From positions 434,001 to 498,000 of the forward strand of contig JBBELK010000570.1 in NCBI GenBank assembly GCA_037783545.1: a DNA stretch of 64,000 nucleotides, written 5' to 3'. Position 1 is the first letter of the stretch. Every line of letters begins with the position of its first letter. Below the pieces are notes generated by a model that saw only the letters and a list, made by a program, of their open reading frames with translations, was not told the origin of the DNA and did not search any database. The position numbers and the translations under genes were made by a program. Positions 36,001-38,725 of this stretch are shown here, piece by piece. Source of the DNA: Henricia sp. BOLD:AAB3569. Taxonomy: Eukaryota; Echinodermata; Asteroidea; Spinulosida; Echinasteridae.

Positions 36001-37197
36001 TGAGTTTGGATTGGTCCAACTGGCACCGTGTATCAGGGTGTCTACTCATCACTACATCACATCAGTGGGTTTCTATTTGGTCAAACTGGTGTGGACCGGC
36101 TGGATGCAGTACAGGCTAGACTCAGGCTGCTACGGCAGGTTGCTGCCATTATGAATGAGGTAGGTTGAGTTTGGATTGGTCCAACTAGCAGCGTGCAGAA
36201 GGCATGGCACAAACCAATGATAATGGTATAGACTTGTTGCCAACATACTTATCTGTGGAAACACTGATCAAGGTGCCTCATTATTATTACCCTCGATTAT
36301 GAGGCTCCATTAATATACCATCTCAGCTCCCTGGGCAGTTCAATTGCTTACCAAACCCATAGCATTCACTGCCCTCTCAGATAACCATTTTACTCCTAGA
36401 TGGAGAGAAGTAATGTGTGTCTTGATCAAGGGGACATGCACCATGGATGGACCGGATAGGGATTCGAACCCACAACCTTTAGAACTAACCATGGTTTTGA
36501 ATACGATCCATTAGACCGCTCTGTCATGGCACTCCATAAACTAGGGCCAGAGACACATGGCAAATTGACTTTATCCAAACTGGCACAAACTTGTTCAATC
36601 CAGCCAAAACCTTCTTAAAGCACAGTACATCATTTGCAGTTACCCAAAGTTTTACTTCATGAGTTGACAAGACAAATCCGACTAAAAGTGTTGATAGCAA
36701 TGGTAACAAACACCACATGATTTTTAAAAAGTTGTCTGCAGACAATTTTTTGTATCATTCATTCAACACAAAAACCATACGTGGAATTTTCAGGTTTTCT
36801 AAAGCATTTTTTTTTTTTTTTAAAGCACCTTCAGTAGGCAATTTCTCCCACAAAGGTACAAATTTTCGTGGGAAAAAAATGTGGTGTTTGTAACCATTGC
36901 TATCAACATTTTTAGTTGGGTTTTTCTTGCCAACTTGTGAAGTAAAATTGTTGATAACTGCAAATAATGTATCGGGGCTTTGATAAAGGCCTATACCTTT
37001 GAGAGATATATAATCCATTCATTATTTTCATTCATTTAATCTCTCCATAATTTCCTTCTATTCCTCCGCACCAGGTTGTGCTTCAACATATAACCTGCTA
37101 TCAAGGCCCTGATGCCTCGTCTCCAAACGGATTTAGCATGTATCCCACAATTCCTTCAGAACGATCCGCCATCTTGCAAGCCGCTCAGAAGAGGTAG
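1..37197 (+). CDS. RPAP1: RNA polymerase II-associated protein 1 (RPAP1), C-terminal part, 20 exons
   Basis: RPAP1 binds RNA polymerase II and is known from other animals to act in polymerase assembly or nuclear import and in the polymerase-Mediator link. The conceptual exons follow the order and spacing of vertebrate RPAP1 as I know it. The conserved block ARFDFNGQLI...GLHHHGDEQE is followed by GYSLEELFTLSRS, RLRYILEV, HSLEAAHDVMKCPRL, AGRNMAASL, RELYPLLM, LPGIRNLYMVF, WVYLIETWRPQSL, EAVSFGDPLF, LPMQQRFSV and TWCPLMYLVALHHISGF. Exons 1b-20 sum to 3,186 coding nt (1,062 codons) plus TAG, close to the matching part of the human protein. Every junction is GT-AG and keeps phase. The start codon and N-terminal region are upstream of the window. 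Introns range from about 0.7 to 4.5 kb and are repeat-rich; five carry tandem copies of the preceding exon's 3' end. The helical repeat character is inferred, not computed. Confidence 0.95.
88..219 (+). CDS. RPAP1: RPAP1 exon 1, downstream copy (1b)
   Basis: Up to 44 codons, open from about 88 to the GAG|GTAGGG donor (phase 0). It contains the RPAP1_C-type block CQARFDFNGQLIARD and GLHHHGDEQE. The only AG near its 5' edge (87-88) lacks a pyrimidine tract, because the sequence before it is duplicated intron from copy 1a. It keeps the acidic residue (DAE) that 1a has changed to Met. I cannot decide which copy is spliced; exon 2 joins either in phase. Confidence 0.65.
376..768. mobile_element. 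MITE with GGCTGCGTT termini (intron 1)
   Basis: The left end reads GGCTGCGTTCGGGCGTGCAG; the complement of the right end reads GGCTGCGTTTGGGAGTGTAC. The interior has several GAGTA/TACTC motifs. No coding sequence is seen, and the superfamily is not clear. Confidence 0.5.
1158..1751. mobile_element. MITE with GGGTCTGTCxACACTAATGG termini (intron 1)
   Basis: The left end (GGGTCTGTCAACACTAATGG) and the complement of the right end (GGGTCTGTCCACACTAATGG) match. Between them is AT-rich non-coding DNA. The rest of intron 1 (769-1157, 1752-1947) shows nothing else I recognise. Confidence 0.5.
1948..2049 (+). CDS. RPAP1: RPAP1 exon 2
   Basis: Thirty-four codons, phase 0 to phase 0, acceptor TCTATAG and donor AAT|GTAAGT. 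Encodes VPGYSLEELFTLSRS and QRVLALQTLARVIYN, the second half of the RPAP1_C-type conserved block. Length and register match the vertebrate protein across the join with exon 1. Confidence 0.95.
2050..2783. other. Intron 2, no gene
   Basis: Holds a likely fold-back around 2405-2500 (TGTTTAGCA / GGGTTACCAG...CTGGTAA) and a poly-A run near 2577. No other structure recognised. Confidence 0.5.
2784..2951 (+). CDS. RPAP1: RPAP1 exon 3 (founder of the 145-bp array)
   Basis: Fifty-six codons, phase 0 both sides, acceptor GGCCCATAG, donor GAG|GTAGGG. Contains LIPQLLQAGVLFLLRWSLDD and LAALLVQPGDE. The gap between VIYN and QAG is 22 residues, as in the vertebrate protein, which fixes the start. Its last 85 nt and the first 60 nt of the next intron are the founder unit of the tandem array that follows. 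Confidence 0.95.
2867..5551. repeat. 145-bp minisatellite made from the exon 3 donor region, about 19 copies
   Basis: Each unit is about 85 nt of exon 3 (ATGGTCCCTGGATGATAG onward to GGAGATGAG) plus about 60 nt of intron 3 (GTAGGGATGTGGGG to GGTCTTCC). About 18 derived copies follow the founder. Nearly all keep GAG|GTAGG at the copied donor. All derived copies share a one-nt loss (GCAGCCACAGGGCGCTAG) that brings TAG into the exon frame, so they cannot encode the exon. The last copy (about 5472-5551) is degenerate. Long minus-strand open frames here are by-products of the repeat. Confidence 0.96.
5833..6206. mobile_element. MITE, ATCATTTGCA family (intron 3)
   Basis: Ends read TTTAAAGGCCCATGGTATCA and the complement of TGATACATATAGCCTTTAA. 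The interior has the family signature CATGAGTTGACAAG...GGTAACAAACACCACAT. Related copies lie near 36612-37000, 50540-50760 and 63820-64000. Confidence 0.65.
6303..6467 (+). CDS. RPAP1: RPAP1 exon 4
   Basis: Fifty-five codons, phase 0 both sides, acceptor CTTGTTTTAG, donor AAG|GTAACC. Begins DTLDRVFIWHRGLE, then an acidic low-complexity stretch (EENVTDEGEEIQDKDK) and ends AKQDVIK. The acidic linker followed by DVIK is typical of RPAP1 at this point. It joins exon 3 directly, so the 145-bp array between them is intronic. Confidence 0.95.
6719..7065. mobile_element. MITE, GGGTCTTTCCAC family, TA target site (intron 4)
   Basis: Left TA|TGGGCCTTTCCACGGTAAAG, right complement TGGGTCTTTCCACAGTAAAC, with TA on both sides. 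A Tc1/mariner-type MITE. Other members: 30011-30151 and about 58755-59175. Confidence 0.7.
7320..7905. mobile_element. MITE-like repeat with GGGTATTTCCAT / ATGGAATGACCC ends (intron 4)
   Basis: Termini are inverted and the interior contains AATAATTTACAAACAGTTAG and CACGACGTAAGG. About 160 nt of it recurs at 17685-17845. Non-coding. Confidence 0.5.
8080..8614 (-). mobile_element. TTCGCCC-motif MITE, copy 1 (intron 4)
   Basis: Ends match TTAAAGGCAGTATACATTGG and its partner AAGATAGTATACATGATTGG. The interior carries many copies of a degenerate 12-14 nt motif around TTCGCCCYRAACCA in both orientations. Orientation is opposite to the other four copies. Confidence 0.75.
8612..8750 (+). mobile_element. 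SINE family A, 5'-truncated
   Basis: Has the tRNA-like B-box GTGGGTTCGAGTCCGACCC and the family tail CGAGCACACTATGAAG...CTCGGGGAAGCACCGAGTATG. Lies about 60 nt before exon 5. Confidence 0.7.
8811..9018 (+). CDS. RPAP1: RPAP1 exon 5
   Basis: Sixty-nine codons plus one nt, entering in phase 0 and leaving in phase 1. Acceptor TTTCCACAG, donor CAAG|GTAAGG. Encodes RRLRYILEVVRPPAPIIL, ILIRISRHSLEAAHDVMK and CPRLMQTILTEFLP, among the best conserved segments of the family. Confidence 0.97.
9684..9781 (+). CDS. RPAP1: RPAP1 exon 6
   Basis: 98 nt, acceptor TTACTTGCAG, donor CTG|GTAAAT. The phase-1 G from exon 5 completes a Glu codon. Encodes IVTNLYGYPVVSAIKLIKVL and CLAGRNMAASL, matching the vertebrate LLRVLASAGRNIAARLL region. 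Confidence 0.96.
9782..10928. other. Intron 6, includes a 235-bp MITE-like pair
   Basis: Inverted ends GCATACCTGCCAAC (about 10154) and GTTGGCAGGTATGC (about 10388) bound a short non-coding insert. This resembles a hAT-type MITE, but I see no clear target duplication. The rest holds nothing I recognise. Confidence 0.45.
10929..11086 (+). CDS. RPAP1: RPAP1 exon 7
   Basis: 158 nt, acceptor TACTACAG, donor TACAG|GTCGGT, leaving in phase 2. Encodes GGKLMPIIVRYITQEPPD, LNIAEAFQLSTTSLHVW and VNYGLACDYY. The Trp-then-YG pattern matches the vertebrate LRLWAVAASYGQ segment. The donor is slightly weak at +3. Confidence 0.94.
11248..11508. mobile_element. MITE, GGGTCATTCTATAAATTTGGGG family (intron 7)
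   Basis: Ends are TGGGTCATTCTATAAATTTG and its complement; TGC flanks both sides. Related copies at about 13125-13275 and 39548-39800 share the CTGTCCCC..TTACA interior. Confidence 0.7.
11921..12160 (-). pseudogene. Tc1/mariner-type transposase, C-terminal fragment
   Basis: On the minus strand one frame gives PIEQLWDE. After a frame change come RRVSARDNPPVNAQ, EWNNLPQACNRNLVDSMR and AHGGHTHY followed by TGA. WDELGRRV...EW..IPQ...LV.SM and a terminal GGHT.Y are typical of Tc1-like transposases. The upstream DDE core is missing and the frame is broken, so this is a dead remnant in intron 7. Confidence 0.85.
12148..12262 (+). pseudogene. Second Tc1-type transposase fragment, inverted to the first
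   Basis: Encodes ELLPWCSCSPDLNPIDN, the hallmark SPDLNPI(D/E) motif near the last acidic catalytic residue of Tc1-like DDE transposases. One nt is missing after that, then DELGRRVSARDNPPVNAQ follows in the next frame. It overlaps in content with the minus-strand fragment, making a roughly 200-bp inverted repeat. Confidence 0.8.
12381..12578 (+). CDS. RPAP1: RPAP1 exon 8
   Basis: 198 nt, acceptor TTTTTCAAAG, donor ATGAG|GTAAAT. The split AG/G codon restores Arg to give RELYPLLMQQ, followed by LSIHPPMCNEE and RASAFISLLEGVVNVAGM. This matches vertebrate RELYPVLM...STHPP. Confidence 0.96.
12670..13130. repeat. GACTTGACTTGAGACTCGAA low-complexity repeats (intron 8)
   Basis: Imperfect arrays of GACTTGA and GAGACTCGAATCTCAAAT at about 12675-12830 and 13040-13130. 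Non-coding. Confidence 0.8.
13125..13275. mobile_element. MITE fragment, GGGTCATTCTATAAATTTGGGG family
   Basis: Right half of the element seen at 11248-11508, ending GGACCCCAAATTTATAGAAT. From 13276 to exon 9 I recognise nothing. Confidence 0.6.
13786..13990 (+). CDS. RPAP1: RPAP1 exon 9
   Basis: 205 nt, acceptor CCCCCACAG, donor CAACAG|GTTAGT, leaving in phase 0. Encodes SNDHTALQQAPPSINWSHV, ADLQRPLAFCCSRWLSEM and LLNFLASFYEKYTQQ. Register with the vertebrate protein is kept, though identity is lower here. Confidence 0.93.
14109..14830 (+). repeat. SINE family C with nine tandem tRNA-like heads (78-bp period)
   Basis: Nine copies of GCCTCATAGCTCAGCTGGTA-GAGCATCTGCC, each with a good tRNA A-box. 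Eight are spaced 78 bp apart and joined by AGAGGTCTTGGGGAAAACCTGAGGGAGTATACCACT. Only the last unit reaches a B-box-like GTTCAAATCCCGAC. The 78-bp period leaves a 299-codon open frame, which I regard as an artefact. Lies about 118 nt after the exon 9 donor. Confidence 0.85.
14865..15297. mobile_element. MITE, GGGTAATTCCCCAAATTAGGGGTCC family (intron 9)
   Basis: Left GGGTAATTCCCCAAATTAGG; right CCTAATTTTGGGAATTACCC. A related copy is at about 48700-49115 (GGGTAATTCTTAAAATTAGC). Non-coding. Confidence 0.7.
15770..16270 (+). mobile_element. TTCGCCC-motif MITE, copy 2 (intron 9)
   Basis: Runs from CATTGGTAATCTCGAAAATC to CCAATCATGTATACTATCTT. It has the CTCATGAGATGAAAATTCAA pivot and inverted arrays of TTCGCCC motifs. 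It ends about 90 nt before exon 10. Confidence 0.75.
16363..16472 (+). CDS. RPAP1: RPAP1 exon 10 (donor duplicated by a SINE)
   Basis: 110 nt, acceptor TTCTAAAACAG, donor CTAAA|GTAATC, leaving in phase 2. Encodes ECLQNIEQLVDVSLVPF and TFYNVMINL. The donor lies inside the 12-bp target-site duplication AACCTAAAGTAA of a SINE. An identical motif with a stronger context (GTAAGT) occurs at 16816-16827. Using the downstream donor would put a TAA straight after CTA AAG. Confidence 0.9.
16477..16815 (+). mobile_element. SINE family A inserted at the exon 10 donor
   Basis: Flanked by the perfect 12-bp duplication AACCTAAAGTAA (16465-16476 and 16816-16827). Contains a tRNA-like part (TTAAGACGTCTGCC...GGAGGTCGTGGGTTCAAATC) and the family tail CTCGGGAAAGCACTGAGTAT. 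Both ends carry the complementary motif TTAGGGTTTGCCC / GGGCAAACCCTAA. Confidence 0.88.
17191..17678. mobile_element. Fold-back mariner-type MITE, 488 bp, TA target site (intron 10)
   Basis: TA-flanked, with long inverted arms starting AACTCCTCAAAAAAAGTTCG and continuing far inward (GAAAGTCAAGTTTGACTGAC, TTTGTGACATTTCACTTT). The two halves pair over most of their length. The AGTTCGGAAA terminus is typical of mariner-like elements. No transposase is present. Confidence 0.85.
17880..18035 (-). mobile_element. SINE family A (intron 10)
   Basis: The minus strand reads TGGTGGTCGAGTGGTTAAGA, CATCTGCC, AGAAGGTCGTGGGTTTGAGT and CCCGCCTGAGCACACTATGA: complete A- and B-box tRNA-like region. The remaining intron 10 sequence to 18549 shows only AT-rich DNA. 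Confidence 0.8.
18550..18745 (+). CDS. RPAP1: RPAP1 exon 11
   Basis: 196 nt, acceptor TTGCTTTCAG, donor AAG|GTAGGC, phase 0 out. The split codon AA/A gives Lys, then FQSSLRYEDGVKSAPPASLP, a variable linker, and AIGLLRLVYTLLKIHKGVAA. That matches vertebrate LLSLLNTLAQIHKGLCG. A family-B SINE begins about 27 nt after the donor. Confidence 0.95.
18772..19015 (+). mobile_element. SINE family B (intron 11)
   Basis: Begins ACCGTGGCCGAGTGGTTTGG (tRNA-like A-box), B-box GTGGGTTCGATACC, body GAGCAAGGCACTTAACCACA, CTTCAGAAAGGATGTAAAGC, AAAGATCCCAGAGCACTCTT and GGTGTCTCTGGCC. It lacks the (AAT)n tail of other copies. Confidence 0.85.
19283..21040 (-). mobile_element. Non-LTR retrotransposon, 5'-truncated, with reverse transcriptase
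   Basis: An open frame of 457 codons (20988 down to 19615) encodes a reverse transcriptase. It shows FPSFWKTATIVPIPK, LRPISLTPIFARVFE, the palm motif CAIDFTKAFDRVNHN, CGVPQGTKLGPILFLILVND, the catalytic WKYVDDLTIGE and ILEYGSQVWH near the C-terminus. The order fits jockey/CR1-group LINEs. Upstream of 20988 the same frame still looks homologous (KAGHPSDLP) to about 21010-21040. The endonuclease and the rest of the 5' part are missing. The 3' untranslated part runs to about 19283 and ends in an AATAATAATAAT tail after ACCAGAAA. The intact RT frame suggests a fairly recent insertion. It lies antisense to RPAP1, directly before exon 12. Confidence 0.92.
21042..21191 (+). CDS. RPAP1: RPAP1 exon 12 (founder of the 117-bp array)
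   Basis: Fifty codons, phase 0 both sides, acceptor TTTCTTGACAG, donor AGTGTG|GTAAGG. Encodes FCPIVENTYVTSYLKRICKH then RFEHQALYYLLRIYHSV, matching the vertebrate LQNYFLQC...LRHEYHLQYLALALA segment. The last 90 nt plus the first 27 nt of intron are the founder unit of the array that follows. Reading on past the donor stays open for several units. A retrotransposon in antisense orientation ends at or within a few nt of the acceptor. Confidence 0.94.
21102..24448. repeat. 117-bp minisatellite from the exon 12 donor region, about 29 copies
   Basis: Each unit is 90 nt of exon 12 (GGACACGGTCTGTCATCCCA to ATAGTGTG) plus 27 nt of intron (GTAAGGCATTGG to GTTACTTTTA). I count 29 copies before a transposon at 24449 and one more after it (25400-25498). 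Most keep GTG|GTAAGG. The first five copies are all 117 bp and stay open in the exon frame. Copy 6 (near 21720) loses one T (TAGCTTGCCCG) and ends the frame at 21758. Later copies differ by small substitutions (CACAGCG, GGACGCTG) and one-nt losses. Confidence 0.97.
24449..25399. mobile_element. 951-bp Harbinger-like non-autonomous element in the exon 12 array
   Basis: Perfect 42-bp terminal inverted repeats beginning TGCTACGTTTACACCATGTC, flanked by the 3-bp direct repeat TAA (24446-24448 and 25400-25402). It interrupts GTGGTAAGGC of a 117-bp unit. The interior is GC-rich, in contrast to its surroundings, with further CCCCGGCAGTCCCGG motifs. The 3-bp TWA target fits PIF/Harbinger. No transposase seen. 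Confidence 0.88.
25400..25498. repeat. Last 117-bp unit, separated by the transposon
   Basis: Continues from AAGGCATTGG through TCTGTCATCCCATCTTGGGT to CACTCTACCTGCTTGGAAT. It is the 30th copy, with a damaged end and no intact donor. Confidence 0.85.
25698..25840 (+). CDS. RPAP1: RPAP1 exon 13
   Basis: 143 nt, acceptor CTCCCCAAG after a pyrimidine-rich run, donor ATAGT|GTGAGT, leaving in phase 2. Encodes AQQAESCHQYSNLYHSAALV and FARLQPGDEYYIHDLMSSV, matching vertebrate ATHAALYHGMALALLSRLLPG. It follows exon 12 in phase 0, so the 4.5-kb array region between them can be removed as an intron. Confidence 0.95.
25880..26125 (-). mobile_element. SINE family C, single head (intron 13)
   Basis: The minus strand reads TGCCTTATAGCTTAGCTGGA (A-box) and GGTCTAGGGTTCAAATCCCA (B-box). 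The plus-strand body is CTCTCGGTGTTGCATGGTAG and AACGAACGCAACATATGG. Starts about 40 nt after the exon 13 donor. Confidence 0.8.
26135..26185 (+). mobile_element. SINE family B fragment
   Basis: Short 5' piece: TTACCGTGGCCTAGTGGTTT, GGGTCATTGACTCTCAATCA, then unrelated sequence. Confidence 0.6.
26310..26577. repeat. 38-bp minisatellite, 7 copies (intron 13)
   Basis: Unit TTGTTGGAAAGTGTTTAAGA-CCAGACTCTGTCGCCCAA. The same TTAAGACTGG motif recurs at about 26660 and 27005, suggesting expansion inside a larger transposon-like repeat (26310-27100). Confidence 0.9.
27144..27350 (+). CDS. RPAP1: RPAP1 exon 14
   Basis: 207 nt, acceptor CTTTGCACAG, donor TCCAG|GTAAAT. The split codon GT/T gives Val. 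Encodes GDPIAVDLADRLTVST, TRGELLQGAYDHLPGIRNLY and FFGTAKEALAKS. Matches vertebrate DFSDQLSL and CQDLPSIRNCYL. Confidence 0.95.
27403..27809. mobile_element. MITE with CCTTTTCCAAATCTCG ends, TTA target (intron 14)
   Basis: Left CCCTTTTCCAAATCTCGACT, right complement CTTTTTTCCAAATCTCGGCT; TTA on both sides. The interior is rich in GGCTCC/GGAGCC hexamers. The 3-bp TTA suggests Harbinger-type. No other structure in 27810-28198. Confidence 0.55.
28199..28556 (+). mobile_element. SINE family B, full length (intron 14)
   Basis: ACCGTGGCCGAGTGGTTTGC and B-box TGCGGGTTCGAACC, with body motifs as in other copies. The 3' end is GGTATGAATACCAGAAAGAA followed by (TAA)n. Confidence 0.88.
28785..28910 (+). 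CDS. RPAP1: RPAP1 exon 15
   Basis: 126 nt, acceptor GGTTTTCAG, donor AAAGC|GTGAGT. Encodes DSFILPEFNGPLLPVDWMFL then PLLHLYTEAQK, matching vertebrate LLLPMPTEPLLPTDWPFLPLIRLY. Leaves in phase 2. Confidence 0.95.
28911..30010. other. Intron 15, no gene recognised
   Basis: Unassigned, mostly AT-rich sequence. Around 29340-29480 there are short inverted motifs (GGAGACTGCACTAGCAGTTTT / GGCTGGAGACTTGATTACTA). I see no exon-like sequence in frame with RPAP1. Confidence 0.5.
30011..30151. mobile_element. MITE, GGGTCTTTCCAC family, ending just before exon 16
   Basis: GAGTCTTTCCACGGTAAAGG and the complement GGGTCTTTCCACAGTAAAGG bound about 140 bp. Its right end is 15 nt from the exon 16 acceptor AG, so the branch-point region lies inside it. 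Confidence 0.75.
30167..30330 (+). CDS. RPAP1: RPAP1 exon 16 (founder of the 153-bp array)
   Basis: 164 nt, acceptor CTTCACCTCAG, donor TTGACAG|GTTAGT, leaving in phase 1. Encodes ALVNTLRWVYLIETWRPQSL and MVPQAAKIARVLSVFLT, matching vertebrate VLQWVLVLESWRPQAL...AARLARLMCVFL. The last 118 nt with 35 nt of intron form the repeated unit. Read-through meets TAG immediately after the donor G. A MITE ends about 15 nt before the acceptor. Confidence 0.96.
30213..31870. repeat. 153-bp minisatellite from the exon 16 donor region, about 11 copies
   Basis: Unit is 118 nt of exon 16 (AGTGCCTTGGTAAACACC to TTCTTGACAG) plus 35 nt of intron (GTTAGTGGAAGAGACCTC to AGGATCCTG). Eight copies repeat exactly every 153 bp (30213 to 31284) and are almost identical. 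A ninth lacks about 16 nt, and the last two are diverged. Each keeps GACAG|GTTAGT or a variant. ATCTTA occurs just before the repeat start in the exon and near the unit's intron end. Confidence 0.96.
31871..32693. other. Rest of intron 16, no gene
   Basis: Possibly a 3' piece of an inverted retroelement at about 31995-32300 (ATTTCTCTCCACAAAAAC ... CCAACAGGTTCGGTCTGCC). Otherwise AT-rich sequence with a TGTTTTG run near 32370. Confidence 0.35.
32694..32826 (+). CDS. RPAP1: RPAP1 exon 17
   Basis: 133 nt, acceptor GACTTTACAG, donor GACCT|GTGAGT. Encodes SDLFLEDSIRHYLTPLLRLY then FDAPIPGVTSFYD, matching vertebrate DSELFRESPVQHLVAALL and LPGLTSFPDLY. Leaves in phase 2. A family-B SINE starts about 44 nt into the next intron. 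Confidence 0.95.
32871..33245 (+). mobile_element. SINE family B, full length (intron 17)
   Basis: TACCGTGGCCGAGCGGTTTA, B-box GCAGGTTCGAACC, body TTGGGCAAGGCACTCAACCA and GGTGTCTCTGGCCATTTCTA. The 3' end GGTATGAATACCAGAAAGAA is followed by a long (TAA)n run. Confidence 0.9.
34280..34556. mobile_element. 277-bp Harbinger-like MITE, perfect 44-bp TIRs, TTA target (intron 17)
   Basis: Both termini read CACCCGTTTCATACAGGCGC and on through CGCGCCGAACTAAATT. They are flanked by TTA at 34277-34279 and 34557-34559. Interior rich in GTCG/CGAC. No coding sequence. Confidence 0.9.
34627..34792 (+). CDS. RPAP1: RPAP1 exon 18
   Basis: 166 nt, acceptor TCCTAG, donor TCGCAG|GTGACT, phase 0 out. Encodes MDVLTQYEAVSFGDPLFAHF, ILLPMQQRFSVGIRKALW and CEHATALRALNVPLSQ, near the best conserved part of the C-terminal region (vertebrate [25 protein letters not shown]). 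Confidence 0.97.
34793..35757. other. Intron 18, with an 11-bp minisatellite
   Basis: At 35252-35461, about 19 tandem copies of GATTGACTCGC, the first few with GTG for GCG. The 11-nt period keeps all three minus-strand frames similar, which explains a serine-rich open frame there. Rest unremarkable. Confidence 0.85.
35758..35994 (+). CDS. RPAP1: RPAP1 exon 19 (partly duplicated downstream)
   Basis: Seventy-nine codons, phase 0 both sides, acceptor TTCTTGCAG, donor AATGAG|GTAGGT. Encodes LILPLENFLHPQETNLGLLS, NGTVQQTWCPLMYLVALHHI and LDAVQARLGLLRQVAAI, matching vertebrate RPRWCPVLYAVAVAHVNSF. Its last 154 nt and 26 nt of intron are repeated just downstream. Read-through meets TGA seven nt past the donor. 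Confidence 0.96.
35841..36210. repeat. Tandem duplication (165-180 bp) spanning the exon 19 donor
   Basis: Unit is 154 nt of exon 19 (TGGCACCGTGCAGCAGACAT to ATAAATGAG) plus 26 nt of intron (GTAGGTTGAGTTTGGATTGG). A second copy (36021 to about 36185) has an internal 15-nt loss and its own GAG|GTAGGT. A third begins at about 36186 (AGCAGCGTGCAGAAGGCATG). Confidence 0.93.
36445..36530 (-). mobile_element. tRNA-like sequence (Leu-type), probably a SINE head
   Basis: The minus strand reads GACAGAGCGGTCTAATGGAT (A-box) with TTGTGGGTTCGAATCCCTAT (B-box) and an anticodon-like TTCAAAA. Acceptor-stem pairing is poor, so I do not call a functional tRNA gene. Confidence 0.5.
36612..37000. mobile_element. 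MITE, ATCATTTGCA family (intron 19)
   Basis: Inverted arms: GTACATCATTTGCAGTTACC...GGTAACAAACACCACATG pairs with CATTTTTTTCCC..GTGGTGTTTGTAACCATTGC...GCAAATAATGTA. Ends about 70 nt before exon 20. Confidence 0.65.
37075..37197 (+). CDS. RPAP1: RPAP1 exon 20 (terminal, with stop)
   Basis: Forty codons plus TAG, acceptor TCCGCACCAG, phase 0. Encodes VVLQHITCYQGPDASSPNGF and MYPTIPSERSAILQAAQKR. This matches the vertebrate C-terminus (HLLHYKLPNS...FELYSQLPPLRQHYLQ) in length to within about ten residues, so the protein ends normally. Confidence 0.94.
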   Translation, partial: VVLQHITCYQGPDASSPNGFSMYPTIPSERSAILQAAQKR

Positions 37198-37712
37198 CAC
37201 GCAGCAACTCCTCAGCAAAATGGTGAGTTTGGGCTGCTTTTTGTTGTTTTTGGAATTTGCAGACATTGTTTTTTACAAATATTCTCTTTCAGTTGTTACA
37301 GTATTTTTATCTTCAAGCAAACTTGAATCCGTGTTTCTGATTGGTCGATCCATGGCAACAACAGTGTGACATTGTACTATGTACCCCTTCTGATTTATTT
37401 GTCACATTCTGCGTAATGCATCCAAGTATTCCACGTGCATTCAGTATGCGTGATTCTATGCATGCGCTTCATAGCCTGCGTCAAGTGTGCGTCAAGTTTG
37501 CTTGAAGATAAATTTGTTATCCCACTCGCGCTTGTGGAATACAACATAATGTAGTGCATCTGCGTCCCATATATCACTCAGGGTTCAACCTCGTAGTATA
37601 TGAGATGCAGACGCACTACATTTGAATCGCGCTCGTGGGATAACTAATATTGTTTTATAGGAAGGTGCCTACTTCATAAAGGTGACCGCAATGTCAGGCT
37701 TGACTGTACTTG
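37198..37712 (+). other. RPAP1 3' UTR and flank; palindromic segment
   Basis: No canonical AATAAA in the first 500 nt, so the transcript end is unplaced. An inverted repeat (AATTTGTTATCCCACTCGCG ... CGCGCTCGTGGGATAACTAA) spans about 37510-37650. Confidence 0.5.
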
Positions 37713-38230
37713 TTAAAGGCAGTATACATGATTGGTATCTCGAAAATCAGAAATGTTCACCGATTTACGCCTAACTTACACAATATAAACATGATGACCT
37801 TAGAAAACTTCCCCTGAAATGGTTTTGTCTGAAGTGATATAGTCTTTGATAAACAATTATTTTTCGTCTCATGAGACGAAAATTCAATTCGCCCTAAAAC
37901 CATTTCGCCCAAGTGCCATTTCGCCCACAAACCACTTCGCCTGAGTGACATTTCGCCCCAAATCACTTCGTCCAAACACTACATCACCGAAATGCCACTT
38001 CGCCCCAAAACCACTTCGTGCACAGGCCGTGGTTCAGGGCGAAATGGTTCAGGGCGAAGTGATTTTGGGGCGAAATGACTGCAAACCCTTTTTTGACTGT
38101 TTTCTCAAAAGTTAGACGAAGTACGGAGCTGGTTTTTGCTCAGGTTGGTTTTAATCATGCATATCCTCAATCACACAGGGGGGTAAAACTATTGGTAACA
38201 ATTTACCAATCATGTATACTATCTTTAAGT
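37713..38230 (+). mobile_element. TTCGCCC-motif MITE, copy 3
   Basis: TTAAAGGCAGTATACATGAT at the left and CCAATCATGTATACTATCTT at the right. Central pivot CGTCTCATGAGACGAAAATT, then direct and inverted TTCGCCC motifs. The most complete copy in the window. Confidence 0.8.
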
Positions 38231-38389
38231 ATGAATAAGTGATTTTATTTTTTGGGGGATAATGACCCAGAGACCTCCGGGTTGAATTTTTTTCGATACA
38301 AATGTGGAAAAATATCCGTGAGTTTAGGAAATATGGATGCAGTGAAAAAAAGTTGGCTTCACTGGAATGCTTGAAAGACATGCAAATCT

Positions 38390-38725
38390 TAATTAGGGTT
38401 TGTTTTGTGTTACCGACGTATATTAGCACTGTATACTCCCCGACGCAAGCTAAATAAATTACTGATTTATTGCGATCCTCGTTACGAAATGATTTGAACC
38501 GGCCATTCAACACTGGCTAGCTCGGTGGTCGAGTGGTTAAGACGTCTGCCTTGTTTGCAGGAGGTCGTGGGTTCGAATCCCACCCGAGCACGCTATGAAG
38601 TTTTTCATAGTGCCTCGGGAAAGCACTGAGTATGCAGTATGCAGTGCTAATATACGTCAGGTAAGGGCAAAAAACCCTAATAAATATTCATTCTCCCTGA
38701 CGCAAGCTAAATCAATTACTGACAT
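38390..38725 (+). mobile_element. SINE family A, full length
   Basis: CTCGGTGGTCGAGTGGTTAA, CAGGAGGTCGTGGGTTCGAA, TCCCACCCGAGCACGCTATG and the tail CTCGGGAAAGCACTGAGTAT. The motif ACGCAAGCTAAATnAATTAC appears on both sides of the tRNA part. Confidence 0.85.

Noticed and set aside
35841-36187. Duplicated exon 19 as a functional alternative exon
   Set aside because: The second copy starts inside duplicated exon without an acceptor, has a 15-nt loss, and is preceded by a TGA after the first donor.
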